A stretch of DNA of 52,889 bases from Oscillospiraceae bacterium (GTDB lineage Bacteria; Bacillota; Clostridia; Oscillospirales; Ruminococcaceae): NCBI GenBank assembly GCA_017405465.1, contig JAFRAJ010000015.1, positions 1 to 52,889 on the forward strand, given 5' to 3'. Positions 8,927 to 16,611 of the stretch are shown here, piece after piece (position 1 is the first letter of the stretch; each line of letters opens with the position of its first letter). The translations under genes and the position numbers were made by a program. The notes under the pieces were generated by a model. The model saw only the letters and a list, made by a program, of their open reading frames with translations. It made no database searches and had not been told where the DNA came from.

Positions 8927-10990
8927 TTATCCTATGCTTTTCTTCCTGTGCTGAAGGACCGCTGCAAGAGACAGAAGAGAAACAGCCACTATGAAGCTGT
9001 ACACTTTCATATGATCATCAACTCCTGTCGCAGGCACCTGCTCTACCTTCACTGTCAGAACAGTCTCAGCGCTTGCGTCCGTGAAGCTTGCCCTGACTGT
9101 ATGCTCACCTTCCGAAAGGGTCTCAAGATAATCGGCGCTCAGGGTGATCACGACACTGCCCTTTTCTGCCTCATAGTTACCGGCTCCCACAGATGTTCCG
9201 TCATTATAGAGTCCCGTAAAGAACTCATATGTGAACTCGTCAAATTCACTTCTTGAGAAACGAAGCACAATGCTCTTTCCGCTTCCCTTGGTCCAGGAAA
9301 CGGGCTCTCCGTCGTAGGAGTATGTGACCACGTCACCCGCATGCGGGATAACTATCGCTATCTTATTTGTCAGTTCCTGTCCGTCGAGCTCATATGAGAC
9401 TGTATAGATAATTGATCCGTCTTTTGACTCAGTCGGAGCAACGATCTCTATATCCTCTACCTCTGCTTCCAGAGTTCTGGTATGTTCCGGATCGTTCTTG
9501 CATACCAGCGTCACTTCAGCGCTGCCATCATCATCGAATGAAAGAACAGGCTCATTCCATTCATGATCCGCGAAGTATTTCTCAGGCTGATCGATCAGAT
9601 TCTTGCCGTTTTCATCGGAGAACAGCTTTCCGCACACTGAACAGGTCCAGTATTCTCTGGTTCCTTCCTTTATACAGGTTCCCTTATCTTCCGCTTTATG
9701 GACCAGTTTGTGATTGTCAGGCATCACCGGCGTATACTCTTCTTTACAGCTGTCTGAATGCTTTTGGCCGTCCAGGCTACTGGTCTCATCTACTACTGCT
9801 GTGTATGTCGTATATCCCTGATCCATGCAGGTCGGCTCAGTCACTGTTATTTCGAGATATTGGTAATTAACGAAAACTCCGGATTTATGATCACATACAG
9901 AGCAAGTGAAATCCGCCTGCGCTGCCTTGTGCCCTGTTTGTTCGTTGACGAACCACGAGAAGCCCTGGTACACCCATGTGTGCTCTCCCGTAGCCGGAAC
10001 AGAAGTCCCTTCGTTGCGTTTTGCGTGACAGACAGTACATTCTTCATGCTTCAGCCCTGTATCAGAACAGGTCGGTTCCTTATCAACTATCCATTCCCAG
10101 AAATGCTGGCCTATCATTACCTCCTTGGCAACAGTGTCCGAATCCTTGGATTCATATACTGCTTTAGTGACGTTCTGGTTATATGCTTTGAAAACCCCGC
10201 CTTCCGGCTCCAGCAGTTCATTTCCGTCTTCCGCGTTAAAAGTATCGGCAACAAGAGCACATGTCTCGCCGTGAAAGGCGACGTGGCTTTTCCCTTTTAC
10301 TGTAAGAGAGCTAAAATATCCTGCCACATCAAGACATTCAGTCAAATCGACGACACTGTCTTTGATCGTGACATCACTCGCTATCATAGTGCCAGATTCA
10401 AAATAGCTGTCTGTTATCTCGACAGCACCGCCGTTAGTAGAAACGTCCCCTTCTGCTTTTATGGTGGTATTCTTCACCACAAGAGAGCCATGCATGCCAT
10501 ATAAGGTGATACTTTTTTTAAAATTCGCAAAGTAAGGCCCGGTCGCAATAGTTTCGATGTTTAACGAGCCGTCACCGCATATTGTCAGTTTATCCCTATA
10601 GTTTTTATTATGCAGCCATATGTTTATTTCAGCGTTACTGAGTCTGTTCTCACCGATCAGTTTGATAGTAAGATCCAGCTCCTCCTGCGGAGAGTATATA
10701 TTTGAACTGAATGTTGAACCAGCAAATGTGTGGGTACTTGTTTCGGAAATATCCGCGTTCTCCAGAGTAAGCGTGTATTTACCGTCAGCGACTTCCAATC
10801 TGACAGTTCCGTCACCAAGCACGTCAGCGGCATTACCACTTGTCACCTGCACACTGCCGACCCAGAGAGGGTACTCTTCCGCAGTGCTGTCAGATCCCAG
10901 TTCCGCTGCGAAGGCCGGTACTGCGATGAGAGACATCACGACAGCCATCAACATCAGGCAGAGAGCCATGTTCAGGAATTTCTTATTCAT
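8927..10990 (-). CDS. Secreted surface protein with sortase-type VPATG C-terminus
   Basis: A 687-residue exported protein. Residues 1-29 are a signal peptide (MNKK, hydrophobic core, cleavage near AFA-AE). The first third is a beta-rich stretch containing repeated short strands (about 60-270) similar to carbohydrate-binding or beta-helix surface modules. The middle (about 290-500) has Cys-x2-Cys/His repeats such as CTVCHAKR, CSVCDHKSG and CSVCGKLFSD, common in gut Firmicutes surface proteins. A CBM_X2-like domain follows (about 545-640). The C-terminus is VPATGVDD, a hydrophobic helix and the positive tail RKKS, i.e. a variant LPxTG sorting signal. The start at 10990 is set by GGAGG seven bases upstream. 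The ligand is unknown. Confidence 0.8.
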   Translation of the reverse strand: MNKKFLNMALCLMLMAVVMSLIAVPAFAAELGSDSTAEEYPLWVGSVQVTSGNAADVLGDGTVRLEVADGKYTLTLENADISETSTHTFAGSTFSSNIYSPQEELDLTIKLIGENRLSNAEINIWLHNKNYRDKLTICGDGSLNIETIATGPYFANFKKSITLYGMHGSLVVKNTTIKAEGDVSTNGGAVEITDSYFESGTMIASDVTIKDSVVDLTECLDVAGYFSSLTVKGKSHVAFHGETCALVADTFNAEDGNELLEPEGGVFKAYNQNVTKAVYESKDSDTVAKEVMIGQHFWEWIVDKEPTCSDTGLKHEECTVCHAKRNEGTSVPATGEHTWVYQGFSWFVNEQTGHKAAQADFTCSVCDHKSGVFVNYQYLEITVTEPTCMDQGYTTYTAVVDETSSLDGQKHSDSCKEEYTPVMPDNHKLVHKAEDKGTCIKEGTREYWTCSVCGKLFSDENGKNLIDQPEKYFADHEWNEPVLSFDDDGSAEVTLVCKNDPEHTRTLEAEVEDIEIVAPTESKDGSIIYTVSYELDGQELTNKIAIVIPHAGDVVTYSYDGEPVSWTKGSGKSIVLRFSRSEFDEFTYEFFTGLYNDGTSVGAGNYEAEKGSVVITLSADYLETLSEGEHTVRASFTDASAETVLTVKVEQVPATGVDDHMKVYSFIVAVSLLSLAAVLQHRKKSIG

Positions 10991-11200
10991 TGGATTCCTC
11001 CTGCGCTGCCTCAGGAAGTATGACAGTCTGTCTCTTCCGTCTGAGGCACTATTTATACACCGGCTTCTGAGACATATCAAAAGCTGGCATTGTCTATATA
11101 TTACTATTCTATAGTATTAGTGCCTGAAATCTGCTATTTTACTCAGCTAAAAGAAAGAAAATTTTTCAGGCTTATTGAATTTCTCTTTCTTAAGAAAAGA

Positions 11201-11218
11201 GCCGCGCTTAAGCGCGGC
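11201..11218 (-). terminator. Terminator after the acidic-tail protein gene
   Basis: GCCGCGC pairs with GCGCGGC across a TTAA loop; read on the minus strand it is followed by TCTTTTCTT. It lies 58 bases beyond the stop at 11276. The plus-strand side continues to a TTTTTT run about 15 bases further on. Confidence 0.7.
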
Positions 11219-11275
11219 AGGATCTGTTACATTTTTTGCGCGGCTGTGACATCGCATGTGCACTCTTATGCTGTT

Positions 11276-11896
11276 TCAGCAATATTCGTCATCTTCTGAT
11301 TCTTCATCGTATTCGTCAGCATACGGATCGTCATCTTCTTCCTCGTCGTCAAAAAGATCATAATCGTAATATTCTTCCGTCAGATCTTCCTCGTCTTCCG
11401 ATAAGTCTTCTTCATACCCGTTTTTCAGTTCATCCATCATCCTTTTGTATTCATCGGCTGTTTCCTGGATGGAATTGAGAAAACCGATCAGTCCGTGACC
11501 GCCTTCCTCCTTTTTGTCTTCAGAATACGTGTGTCTGGTGAGATTGTTGCTGAAGTCCTTAGTAGTGTAGCCCGTCTTGTTCCCTTTGCTGTCATAGTGT
11601 GCTACCGTTCTTGAGTCTTCCAGCTTATCCTCCTGTGTGACGTTCTCATAGTAATCTTTGTGGACCATATTGCCGCTTGAGTCTCTTTCTATATGACCGA
11701 TCACGTCTCCGTGTATATCAAGCTTATCCCAGCGGTCTGTATGCGGATTCCACCTGTGTTCTTCTTTCCAGTGTCCCTGGCTGTCGTAGACTTCTCTTCT
11801 TTCATCATACCCGCGGACATCGACACGCTCTGTTTTTTCTTTGCGCTGTTCATTCTGTTTATCACTTCCGAACAGAAGATCTTTAAGGATCCCCAT
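11276..11896 (-). CDS. Acidic-tailed protein with YD-like motifs, function unknown
   Basis: A 206-residue cytoplasmic-looking protein starting MGILKDLLFG. The middle has YD-repeat-like units, for example YDSQGHWKEEHRW, DSSGNMVHKDYY and YDSKGNKTGYTTKDF (about 35-115). The last 60 residues are almost entirely Glu, Asp and Tyr, ending DDEYC. The ATG at 11896 is selected because AGGAGG lies eight bases upstream. The motif DSKGNKTGYTTKD closely resembles the N-terminus of the membrane protein at 48562-50451 (DSGGNVLGYTYKD), so the two probably share a small beta-hairpin module. Function not recognised. Confidence 0.65.
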   Translation of the reverse strand: MGILKDLLFGSDKQNEQRKEKTERVDVRGYDERREVYDSQGHWKEEHRWNPHTDRWDKLDIHGDVIGHIERDSSGNMVHKDYYENVTQEDKLEDSRTVAHYDSKGNKTGYTTKDFSNNLTRHTYSEDKKEEGGHGLIGFLNSIQETADEYKRMMDELKNGYEEDLSEDEEDLTEEYYDYDLFDDEEEDDDPYADEYDEESEDDEYC

Positions 11897-12259
11897 GCTT
11901 ATACCTCCTGCTGCCCTTCGGCTGAGCTGTATCTTACGTTTGCGTTTGCCCTCTAAAGCAGTTTCTGAATGTATTACAATCACATACCATTAGCTCAGTT
12001 CTTTGGTCAGTGCTCCATCTTTCTAACAATAGACTATCAAGATCTGTACAGAGGATAAATGTAGAAATCAGCGGAAAAGAAATGTCTAAAGCATTATATC
12101 TTCCATATAAATGATTGAAGAGAAGCATTTCTTCCCGTATATCAAATAAAGGCTACGCAGGTCAAAGCGTAGCCTTTATTTATGATCATATTAAGTAATT
12201 CATCTACTGTTGCTAACAACATATATTAGTCAAAAACACTGTTAATAATTACCACACAG
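11897..12259. other. Intergenic region with one strong terminator
   Basis: No gene is visible in these 363 bases. The right part contains a perfect 15-bp terminator hairpin at 12144-12181, listed separately. The left part is the upstream region of the acidic-tailed protein gene. No repeated element or RNA gene is recognised. Confidence 0.6.
12144..12181. terminator. Bidirectional terminator after the QueC-like operon
   Basis: A perfect 15-bp stem (12144-12158 with 12167-12181) with loop AGGTCAAA; both outer ends are AAATAAA/TTTATTT. It lies about 80 bases downstream of the SDR stop codon and so closes the five-gene minus-strand operon. Confidence 0.8.
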
Positions 12260-12988
12260 TTAGGGTAGATAACTCCAGCCATTATCTCCATGATAGATCA
12301 TAAGTCTGGTCATCCCACCGTCGATGCAGATGTTTTCTCCGGTGATGAAACCTGCTTTTTCAGAACACAGATACATGATCATATTTGCTATATCTTCCGG
12401 TTTTCCAACACGGCCTGCCGGCTGCTGTACAGCATCCGCTCCCGTATATTCGATCCCGTTAGTCTCTATCCATCCCGGTGAGATGCTGTTGACTCTTACT
12501 CTTCCGGAAAAACTGACGGCGAGAGCGTGAGTCAGAGCGGCGATCCCTCCCTTTGCAGCAGTGTAGCTCTCAGTCTGCGACTGGCTCATCCTGTCTCTTG
12601 ATGATGAGATGTTTACGATAGACGCTCCTGAAGCAAAGTGACCGCTGAAGAGTTTCGCCAGCATGAACGGAGCACTGACGCCGGTTCTCAGAGCATAGTT
12701 GAACTCCTCCCATGAGCATTCATCGATACCCTTGCTCAGAGGCAGAGCGTTATTTACCAAAAAATCGACATGGCCGTATCTCTCAATGACTGCCTCAGCG
12801 AATTTCCTGAGGTCTTCTTCTCTGGAAACGTCGCCTTTATAGTACAGATCAGCATCATCATGCGTCTGTTCCAGAAGATCGATGATGGCAACCTTTGCTC
12901 CGTTCTCACGGAACATATGCGCAGTACATCTTCCTATTCCTTTAGCGCCGCCGGTGATAACAGCCACTTTATCTTTGAACTCGTTCAT
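12260..12988 (-). CDS. Short-chain dehydrogenase/reductase (SDR)
   Basis: A 242-residue classical SDR oxidoreductase. The NAD(P)-binding motif TGGAKGIG is at residues 12-19, the NNA motif at 79-81, and the active site has Ser at 128-130 (ISSS) and Tyr142/Lys146 in YTAAK. An acidic residue at the end of the second strand (IIDLLE) favours NAD(H). The C-terminal GENICIDGG is a standard SDR feature. AGGAG lies nine bases before the ATG. It is the last gene of a tight five-gene operon, 28 bases after the small kinase gene. The substrate is unknown; the family acts on many alcohols and ketones. Confidence 0.9.
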   Translation of the reverse strand: MNEFKDKVAVITGGAKGIGRCTAHMFRENGAKVAIIDLLEQTHDDADLYYKGDVSREEDLRKFAEAVIERYGHVDFLVNNALPLSKGIDECSWEEFNYALRTGVSAPFMLAKLFSGHFASGASIVNISSSRDRMSQSQTESYTAAKGGIAALTHALAVSFSGRVRVNSISPGWIETNGIEYTGADAVQQPAGRVGKPEDIANMIMYLCSEKAGFITGENICIDGGMTRLMIYHGDNGWSYLP

Positions 12989-13016
12989 TTATGTATTCTC
13001 CTATGACTCTTTGCTC

Positions 13017-13520
13017 CTATCTGCCGAGGACACAGATCACTTCCCGTGCCAGAGCTTCCGTAGTCTTATTTCCGTCCAGAACATGGTCTGCCTGATCTAT
13101 CACACGCCCAAGTCCTGATTTCTGTTTTCCTGTTTCCTTTGAGCGGTCTATCTCTGCAGCTTCTTCCAATGTGACGTCTTCCCGCTGTGCTATCCTTTCC
13201 CATCTGATCTGATCCGGAACATCGATAAAAAAGATAGTACACTTGATCTCCCTTTCCCTGATGCGTTCAAGAAGTTTATCTGATGCGAAGCCGTCCAGTA
13301 TCAGCAGAGGAGAACGGTCCAGTGCTGCTTCCACACAGGAGAAGATATAATCCTGAGTCCGGTCGAATGCTTCAGGATCAGTCTCTGAAGCAAGTGTCCG
13401 ACCGGCATAACTGAATCCAAGTGATTCACAGCCAAGCTGCTCAGCCAGCATACGGCAGAGAGTGCTCTTTCCGCATCCGGAATGTCCAATTATTATGCAG
13501 ACTTCTTTATCCGGTGACAT
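13017..13520 (-). CDS. Small P-loop kinase (AAA/nucleotide-kinase-like)
   Basis: A 167-residue P-loop protein. The Walker A motif is GHSGCGKST near the N-terminus, with LILDGFAS as the Walker B-like strand and a lid region containing RWERIAQRED. The layout resembles adenylate-, gluconate- or dephospho-CoA-kinase-like enzymes that phosphorylate a small molecule. Its start overlaps the QueC-like gene: an ATG at 13532 gives a four-base overlap, but GGAGG abuts that codon, so the ATG at 13520, ten bases after GGAGG, is preferred. Sited between the QueC-like and SDR genes, it probably acts on an intermediate of the same pathway. The substrate cannot be read from the sequence. Confidence 0.8.
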   Translation of the reverse strand: MSPDKEVCIIIGHSGCGKSTLCRMLAEQLGCESLGFSYAGRTLASETDPEAFDRTQDYIFSCVEAALDRSPLLILDGFASDKLLERIREREIKCTIFFIDVPDQIRWERIAQREDVTLEEAAEIDRSKETGKQKSGLGRVIDQADHVLDGNKTTEALAREVICVLGR

Positions 13521-13528
13521 GTGAACCG

Positions 13529-14560
13529 TCATCCTCCGTTCCTGATCAGGCTCAGAAGTTTCTCTTCCACCACTGTACGCTCAGGCATCTCATCAGTAAA
13601 AGCTGTTTTACCGTCATCAAATATCACGAATTCCCAGTACTGTCCGATCCCGAGCCATCCCGAGACTGTTACGGCCTTGTGCATCCCGCCTCTGCTCTCC
13701 GAATCATTCAGAAGCACTGCAGGTTCCTTTATAAGTGAAGCAGCACGTACTGTCCCGTCAGGTGCGTTATAGCGCCAAACAGGGCTCGCATAGTCCATGC
13801 ACCCCGCCTGAAGGAACGCTTCCTTGAGGACGTAGAGCTCTTCCGGAAGTTCGTCTCTGACAACAGGATGTATCGGACTTCCCAGCACATCCTGCCATCT
13901 TGTCACTTCATCCCAGCTGATACCGAAACGCTCTTCGAAGCCGTCAGCCACTTCTTTTCTGGCCTGACATTGTGCGCATTCACCGCACGGTTTTCCATCC
14001 GCCGGATGACGGCATGACCATGAGCTCAGGAAAGGCGCTCCGTAGTAGAAGCCAAGCGCAGCGGCAGCCTGCTTGTCAGCAACTGCTCTGAGCGGCGTTG
14101 CAAGTCCTATCGGATGTATGTCTTCCGGGTGGCTCAGGATATCAGCAAGCCTGTCCAGATGATCTCTGTTTACATCTCCGAACGCGTCTGTGCGAAGGAT
14201 CCCATGCACGATATCTGCTCCTTCATGGCTTATATCCAAAGCTGCGATACCGGTCATCAGTCCGGCCTGGCCTCTGGTCAGGAAGTTCTGAAGTCCCCAG
14301 AAATCTTCCGGCAGATCAAGGTGTATCGTTCTCAGAGGAGTCCCTGTCAGATCTGCCAGTTTTGAGGCATATTCCACCTCCATGCGGTGAGGCTGATTGT
14401 AGTCCACTGTGACCGCATCGACATTCTTATAGTGAAGAAGTGCCCACCACATGGCAACAGTCGAGTCCATTCCTCCCGAGAGAAGAACTATAGCCCGGAG
14501 GCCGTTCCTAGCGTGGATCTCCTCCGGGCAATACTGTAATTTTTCGAATAATCCGTTCAT
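13529..14560 (-). CDS. QueC-like 7-cyano-7-deazaguanine synthase homologue with extra C-terminal region
   Basis: A 343-residue protein. The N-terminal 210 residues match the QueC/ExsB ATP-pyrophosphatase family: PP-loop LSGGMDS at 27-33, DYNQPHRME, and four zinc-binding cysteines at 183, 192, 195 and 198 with the exact C-x8-C-x2-C-x2-C spacing. QueC turns 7-carboxy-7-deazaguanine into preQ0. Normal QueC is about 220-230 residues; here about 120 more residues follow, without a recognised domain. None of queD, queE, queF or tgt is nearby. The gene starts one base after the stop of the CFI-box gene and overlaps or abuts the kinase gene, so it is translationally coupled. The true substrate may be another carboxylate. 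Confidence 0.8.
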   Translation of the reverse strand: MNGLFEKLQYCPEEIHARNGLRAIVLLSGGMDSTVAMWWALLHYKNVDAVTVDYNQPHRMEVEYASKLADLTGTPLRTIHLDLPEDFWGLQNFLTRGQAGLMTGIAALDISHEGADIVHGILRTDAFGDVNRDHLDRLADILSHPEDIHPIGLATPLRAVADKQAAAALGFYYGAPFLSSWSCRHPADGKPCGECAQCQARKEVADGFEERFGISWDEVTRWQDVLGSPIHPVVRDELPEELYVLKEAFLQAGCMDYASPVWRYNAPDGTVRAASLIKEPAVLLNDSESRGGMHKAVTVSGWLGIGQYWEFVIFDDGKTAFTDEMPERTVVEEKLLSLIRNGG

Positions 14561-14561
14561 G

Positions 14562-15341
14562 TCAGATCTTGTCCTGATACTCAGTATCCTGATAACCGGC
14601 CGTCTTCAGTGCCTGGACCTTCCTGTCCAGTACCGGTCGGAGGATGCTGTTGAACCAACGTGTTTTCCCGAACAGACGGACCAGAGTCGGGCTGACGGCA
14701 TAGTACAGCTTGACGAACAGACGTCCGAGCGGATTCTCCAGCAGCACATAGTCACGGTATCTTCTAAGCACCCAGACTTCAGGGCAGTCATATGAACCAT
14801 AAACGGCTGTCGCTACATAACAGCTTCCACCGCTGGATCCGGACGAAGAAGAACTTGTTGATGCTGACTTCCTGGAACTGCTGTCCTTGATGCTTTCTGC
14901 TGCCAATGTCTCGATGATCTTAGTCCTGAGTGTCTGAGGGTCGATATCATTGGGATTTATTCCAGATGTTGATATGGAGCCGTTACGGAAGATACTCACT
15001 GACTGAACATACGTACTTTTGTCCTTTGTATATTTGTTATAAACAACATCGAAGGAACGATCTGTAGGTCTTTCTTTTTCAATAGGATTCCTCATGTAAG
15101 TAATACCGTTGGGCATGGTCTTAACAAACTTAGGACTATCAAACTTAAGACTCGGGATCACCTCCTGAATAACAGGTTGCAATCCTGCCGGGGGCATTAT
15201 GACTGTGCGGTCGTTCTGAGAAAGATGTGCAGCTGCAAAGGCATCTGCCAGACGTTTTTTTGCCGCAGCCTCTTCTTCCTGTATTCTCTTCTCCTTAAGC
15301 ATTTTCTCTCTTGCCTTGCGGATCTCATCATCTATTGCCAT
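14562..15341 (-). CDS. CFI-box C-terminal domain protein
   Basis: A 259-residue protein with a strongly charged helical N-terminus (residues 1-45, Lys/Glu/Arg/Ala rich, probably coiled coil), a middle domain of about 100 residues, a Ser-rich linker and the C-terminal CFI box: CYVATAVYGSYDCPEVWVLR followed by RRYRD, GRLFVKLYY and SPTLVRLFG. This conserved Cys-containing motif marks the CFI-box-CTERM proteins, whose function is unknown. The ATG at 15341 is preferred to the one at 15347 because GGAGG is seven bases before it. Its 5' end overlaps the APH-fold kinase gene and its 3' end abuts the QueC-like gene. Confidence 0.75.
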   Translation of the reverse strand: MAIDDEIRKAREKMLKEKRIQEEEAAAKKRLADAFAAAHLSQNDRTVIMPPAGLQPVIQEVIPSLKFDSPKFVKTMPNGITYMRNPIEKERPTDRSFDVVYNKYTKDKSTYVQSVSIFRNGSISTSGINPNDIDPQTLRTKIIETLAAESIKDSSSRKSASTSSSSSGSSGGSCYVATAVYGSYDCPEVWVLRRYRDYVLLENPLGRLFVKLYYAVSPTLVRLFGKTRWFNSILRPVLDRKVQALKTAGYQDTEYQDKI

Positions 15342-16263
15342 CTGCATTCCTCCAAAACAACGGTGTTTCCTTTTTTATAATAATATCATTTCCTGACAGA
15401 AGCTGCGGATACTGTTTTTCTGTTATCCTCAACAGATCTTTGAATATCGCAGAGCTGCCCTTACCCTCTCCAAACGACCAGGCCTCCACCAAATGAAGCA
15501 GAATATAGAACCTCAGACGTCCCCAGAACCACTCGGGGATGTTTCCCGTATAGTAGCTCTCTATCTGTCCCCGTGCGAAGATCTTACTGTGCTCTGCGCT
15601 GACCAACACTCTGGCATGATCTTCTTCCGGTGCACCTGCTGATCCGTAAACAGGATCCAGGATGTGAAGACGCTCGCTTCTGTCAAGCACCAGGTTGCCT
15701 GTGTGATAATCACCGTGCAGTCTGAAACACGGCCCGTCTTCCAGTGAAGACACTTCCCGCTGCAGCCTATGAACTGCGTTCAGAAGAGTCTCTGCGCCAT
15801 CTGTATTTATCTCACTGCTGATACGTTTTTCAGCATTATCGAGGCGTTCTTCAAGACGTTGTATCATATGCAGATCTGTATACTTCGGAAGAGAACTGTG
15901 GATTTTCTTAAGGAGGTTACCGCATCTGATGCCGAGTTCTCTCTCCTCTGCGTATGAACCGCATGGAAAAACTTCATCCAAGGTATTTCCAGGTATCCAT
16001 TGCGATAACGTGTATGTCTCTCCATCCTTTGTCGTTCCTGTTCTATGGATACGCTGTACCGGTAAACCTTCTGAAAGCCAAAGTCTGTTTTCTAGAAGAA
16101 CTTTTTCCTGTTTACCAGGAATGATTTTTAACAGATAAGAACGGCCAAAATAAGAATATAGACGATACTGCTCTCCTGCACTTGCAGTTTTAGAGAGCAT
16201 TTCAATTTTTCTTATCAAAGGCAGGTTATCTATTCTGTTCTTCATTTCACTATTAGTACCCAT
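15328..16263 (-). CDS. APH-fold phosphotransferase (aminoglycoside/choline kinase-like)
   Basis: About 311 residues from the ATG at 16263; a GTG at 16302 or ATG at 16245 are also possible and none has a good ribosome binding site. The catalytic loop HGDYHTGNLVLD is the Brenner motif of the aminoglycoside phosphotransferase/choline kinase superfamily, and ILDPVYG supplies the metal-binding aspartate in place of the common IDWE. YLLKII near residue 45 carries the ATP-contacting lysine. It is the first gene of the five-gene operon, overlapping the CFI-box gene by about 14-20 bases. It may phosphorylate a small metabolite; antibiotic resistance is only one possibility. Confidence 0.75.
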   Translation of the reverse strand: MGTNSEMKNRIDNLPLIRKIEMLSKTASAGEQYRLYSYFGRSYLLKIIPGKQEKVLLENRLWLSEGLPVQRIHRTGTTKDGETYTLSQWIPGNTLDEVFPCGSYAEERELGIRCGNLLKKIHSSLPKYTDLHMIQRLEERLDNAEKRISSEINTDGAETLLNAVHRLQREVSSLEDGPCFRLHGDYHTGNLVLDRSERLHILDPVYGSAGAPEEDHARVLVSAEHSKIFARGQIESYYTGNIPEWFWGRLRFYILLHLVEAWSFGEGKGSSAIFKDLLRITEKQYPQLLSGNDIIIKKETPLFWRNADGNR

Positions 16264-16302
16264 TTCTGAATAATATCGTCGAAAAAGTAATTGTCCCCAC
16301 AC

Positions 16303-16611
16303 ACTTTATTATGTGAGGGGCATCACTTCACTCTACGGTAATTGGTTAGATGGTTTCGTCTATTTTGATATAACCAAATTAAGTTATTTGATCATTAAAA
16401 CAATCATTTAAATAACATTCTTAGTTTAAAACATAGCGCTATTCGGTACATATAATAAAGACTCAATGTTATTAACTAATATCATCTCAAAACCACAGCT
16501 TTTTCCCAGCATCTCATTGCTGAGCACACTCTTTTTAAATAACTTGTTATGCTAATGCAAAACCAGATCATATAATTTGAGACAGTACCTGGATATCAAT
16601 AATAGTAACGA
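16303..16611. other. AT-rich intergenic region
   Basis: About 310 bases, markedly AT-rich, with no credible coding region. It contains the upstream region of the five-gene operon and the 3' end of the MrcB/NOV_C gene. I see no clear terminator or repeat. Its composition resembles the neighbouring orphan gene rather than the operon. Confidence 0.5.

Noticed and set aside
13529..14560. QueC-like gene as part of a QatABCD-type defence system
   Set aside because: The neighbours are an APH-fold kinase, CFI-box protein, small kinase and SDR; no QatA ATPase, QatB or TatD-type QatD is present.
15328..16263. Aminoglycoside resistance gene
   Set aside because: The catalytic HGDYHTGN motif fits the wider APH/choline-kinase superfamily, and its operon partners point to metabolism; resistance cannot be claimed.
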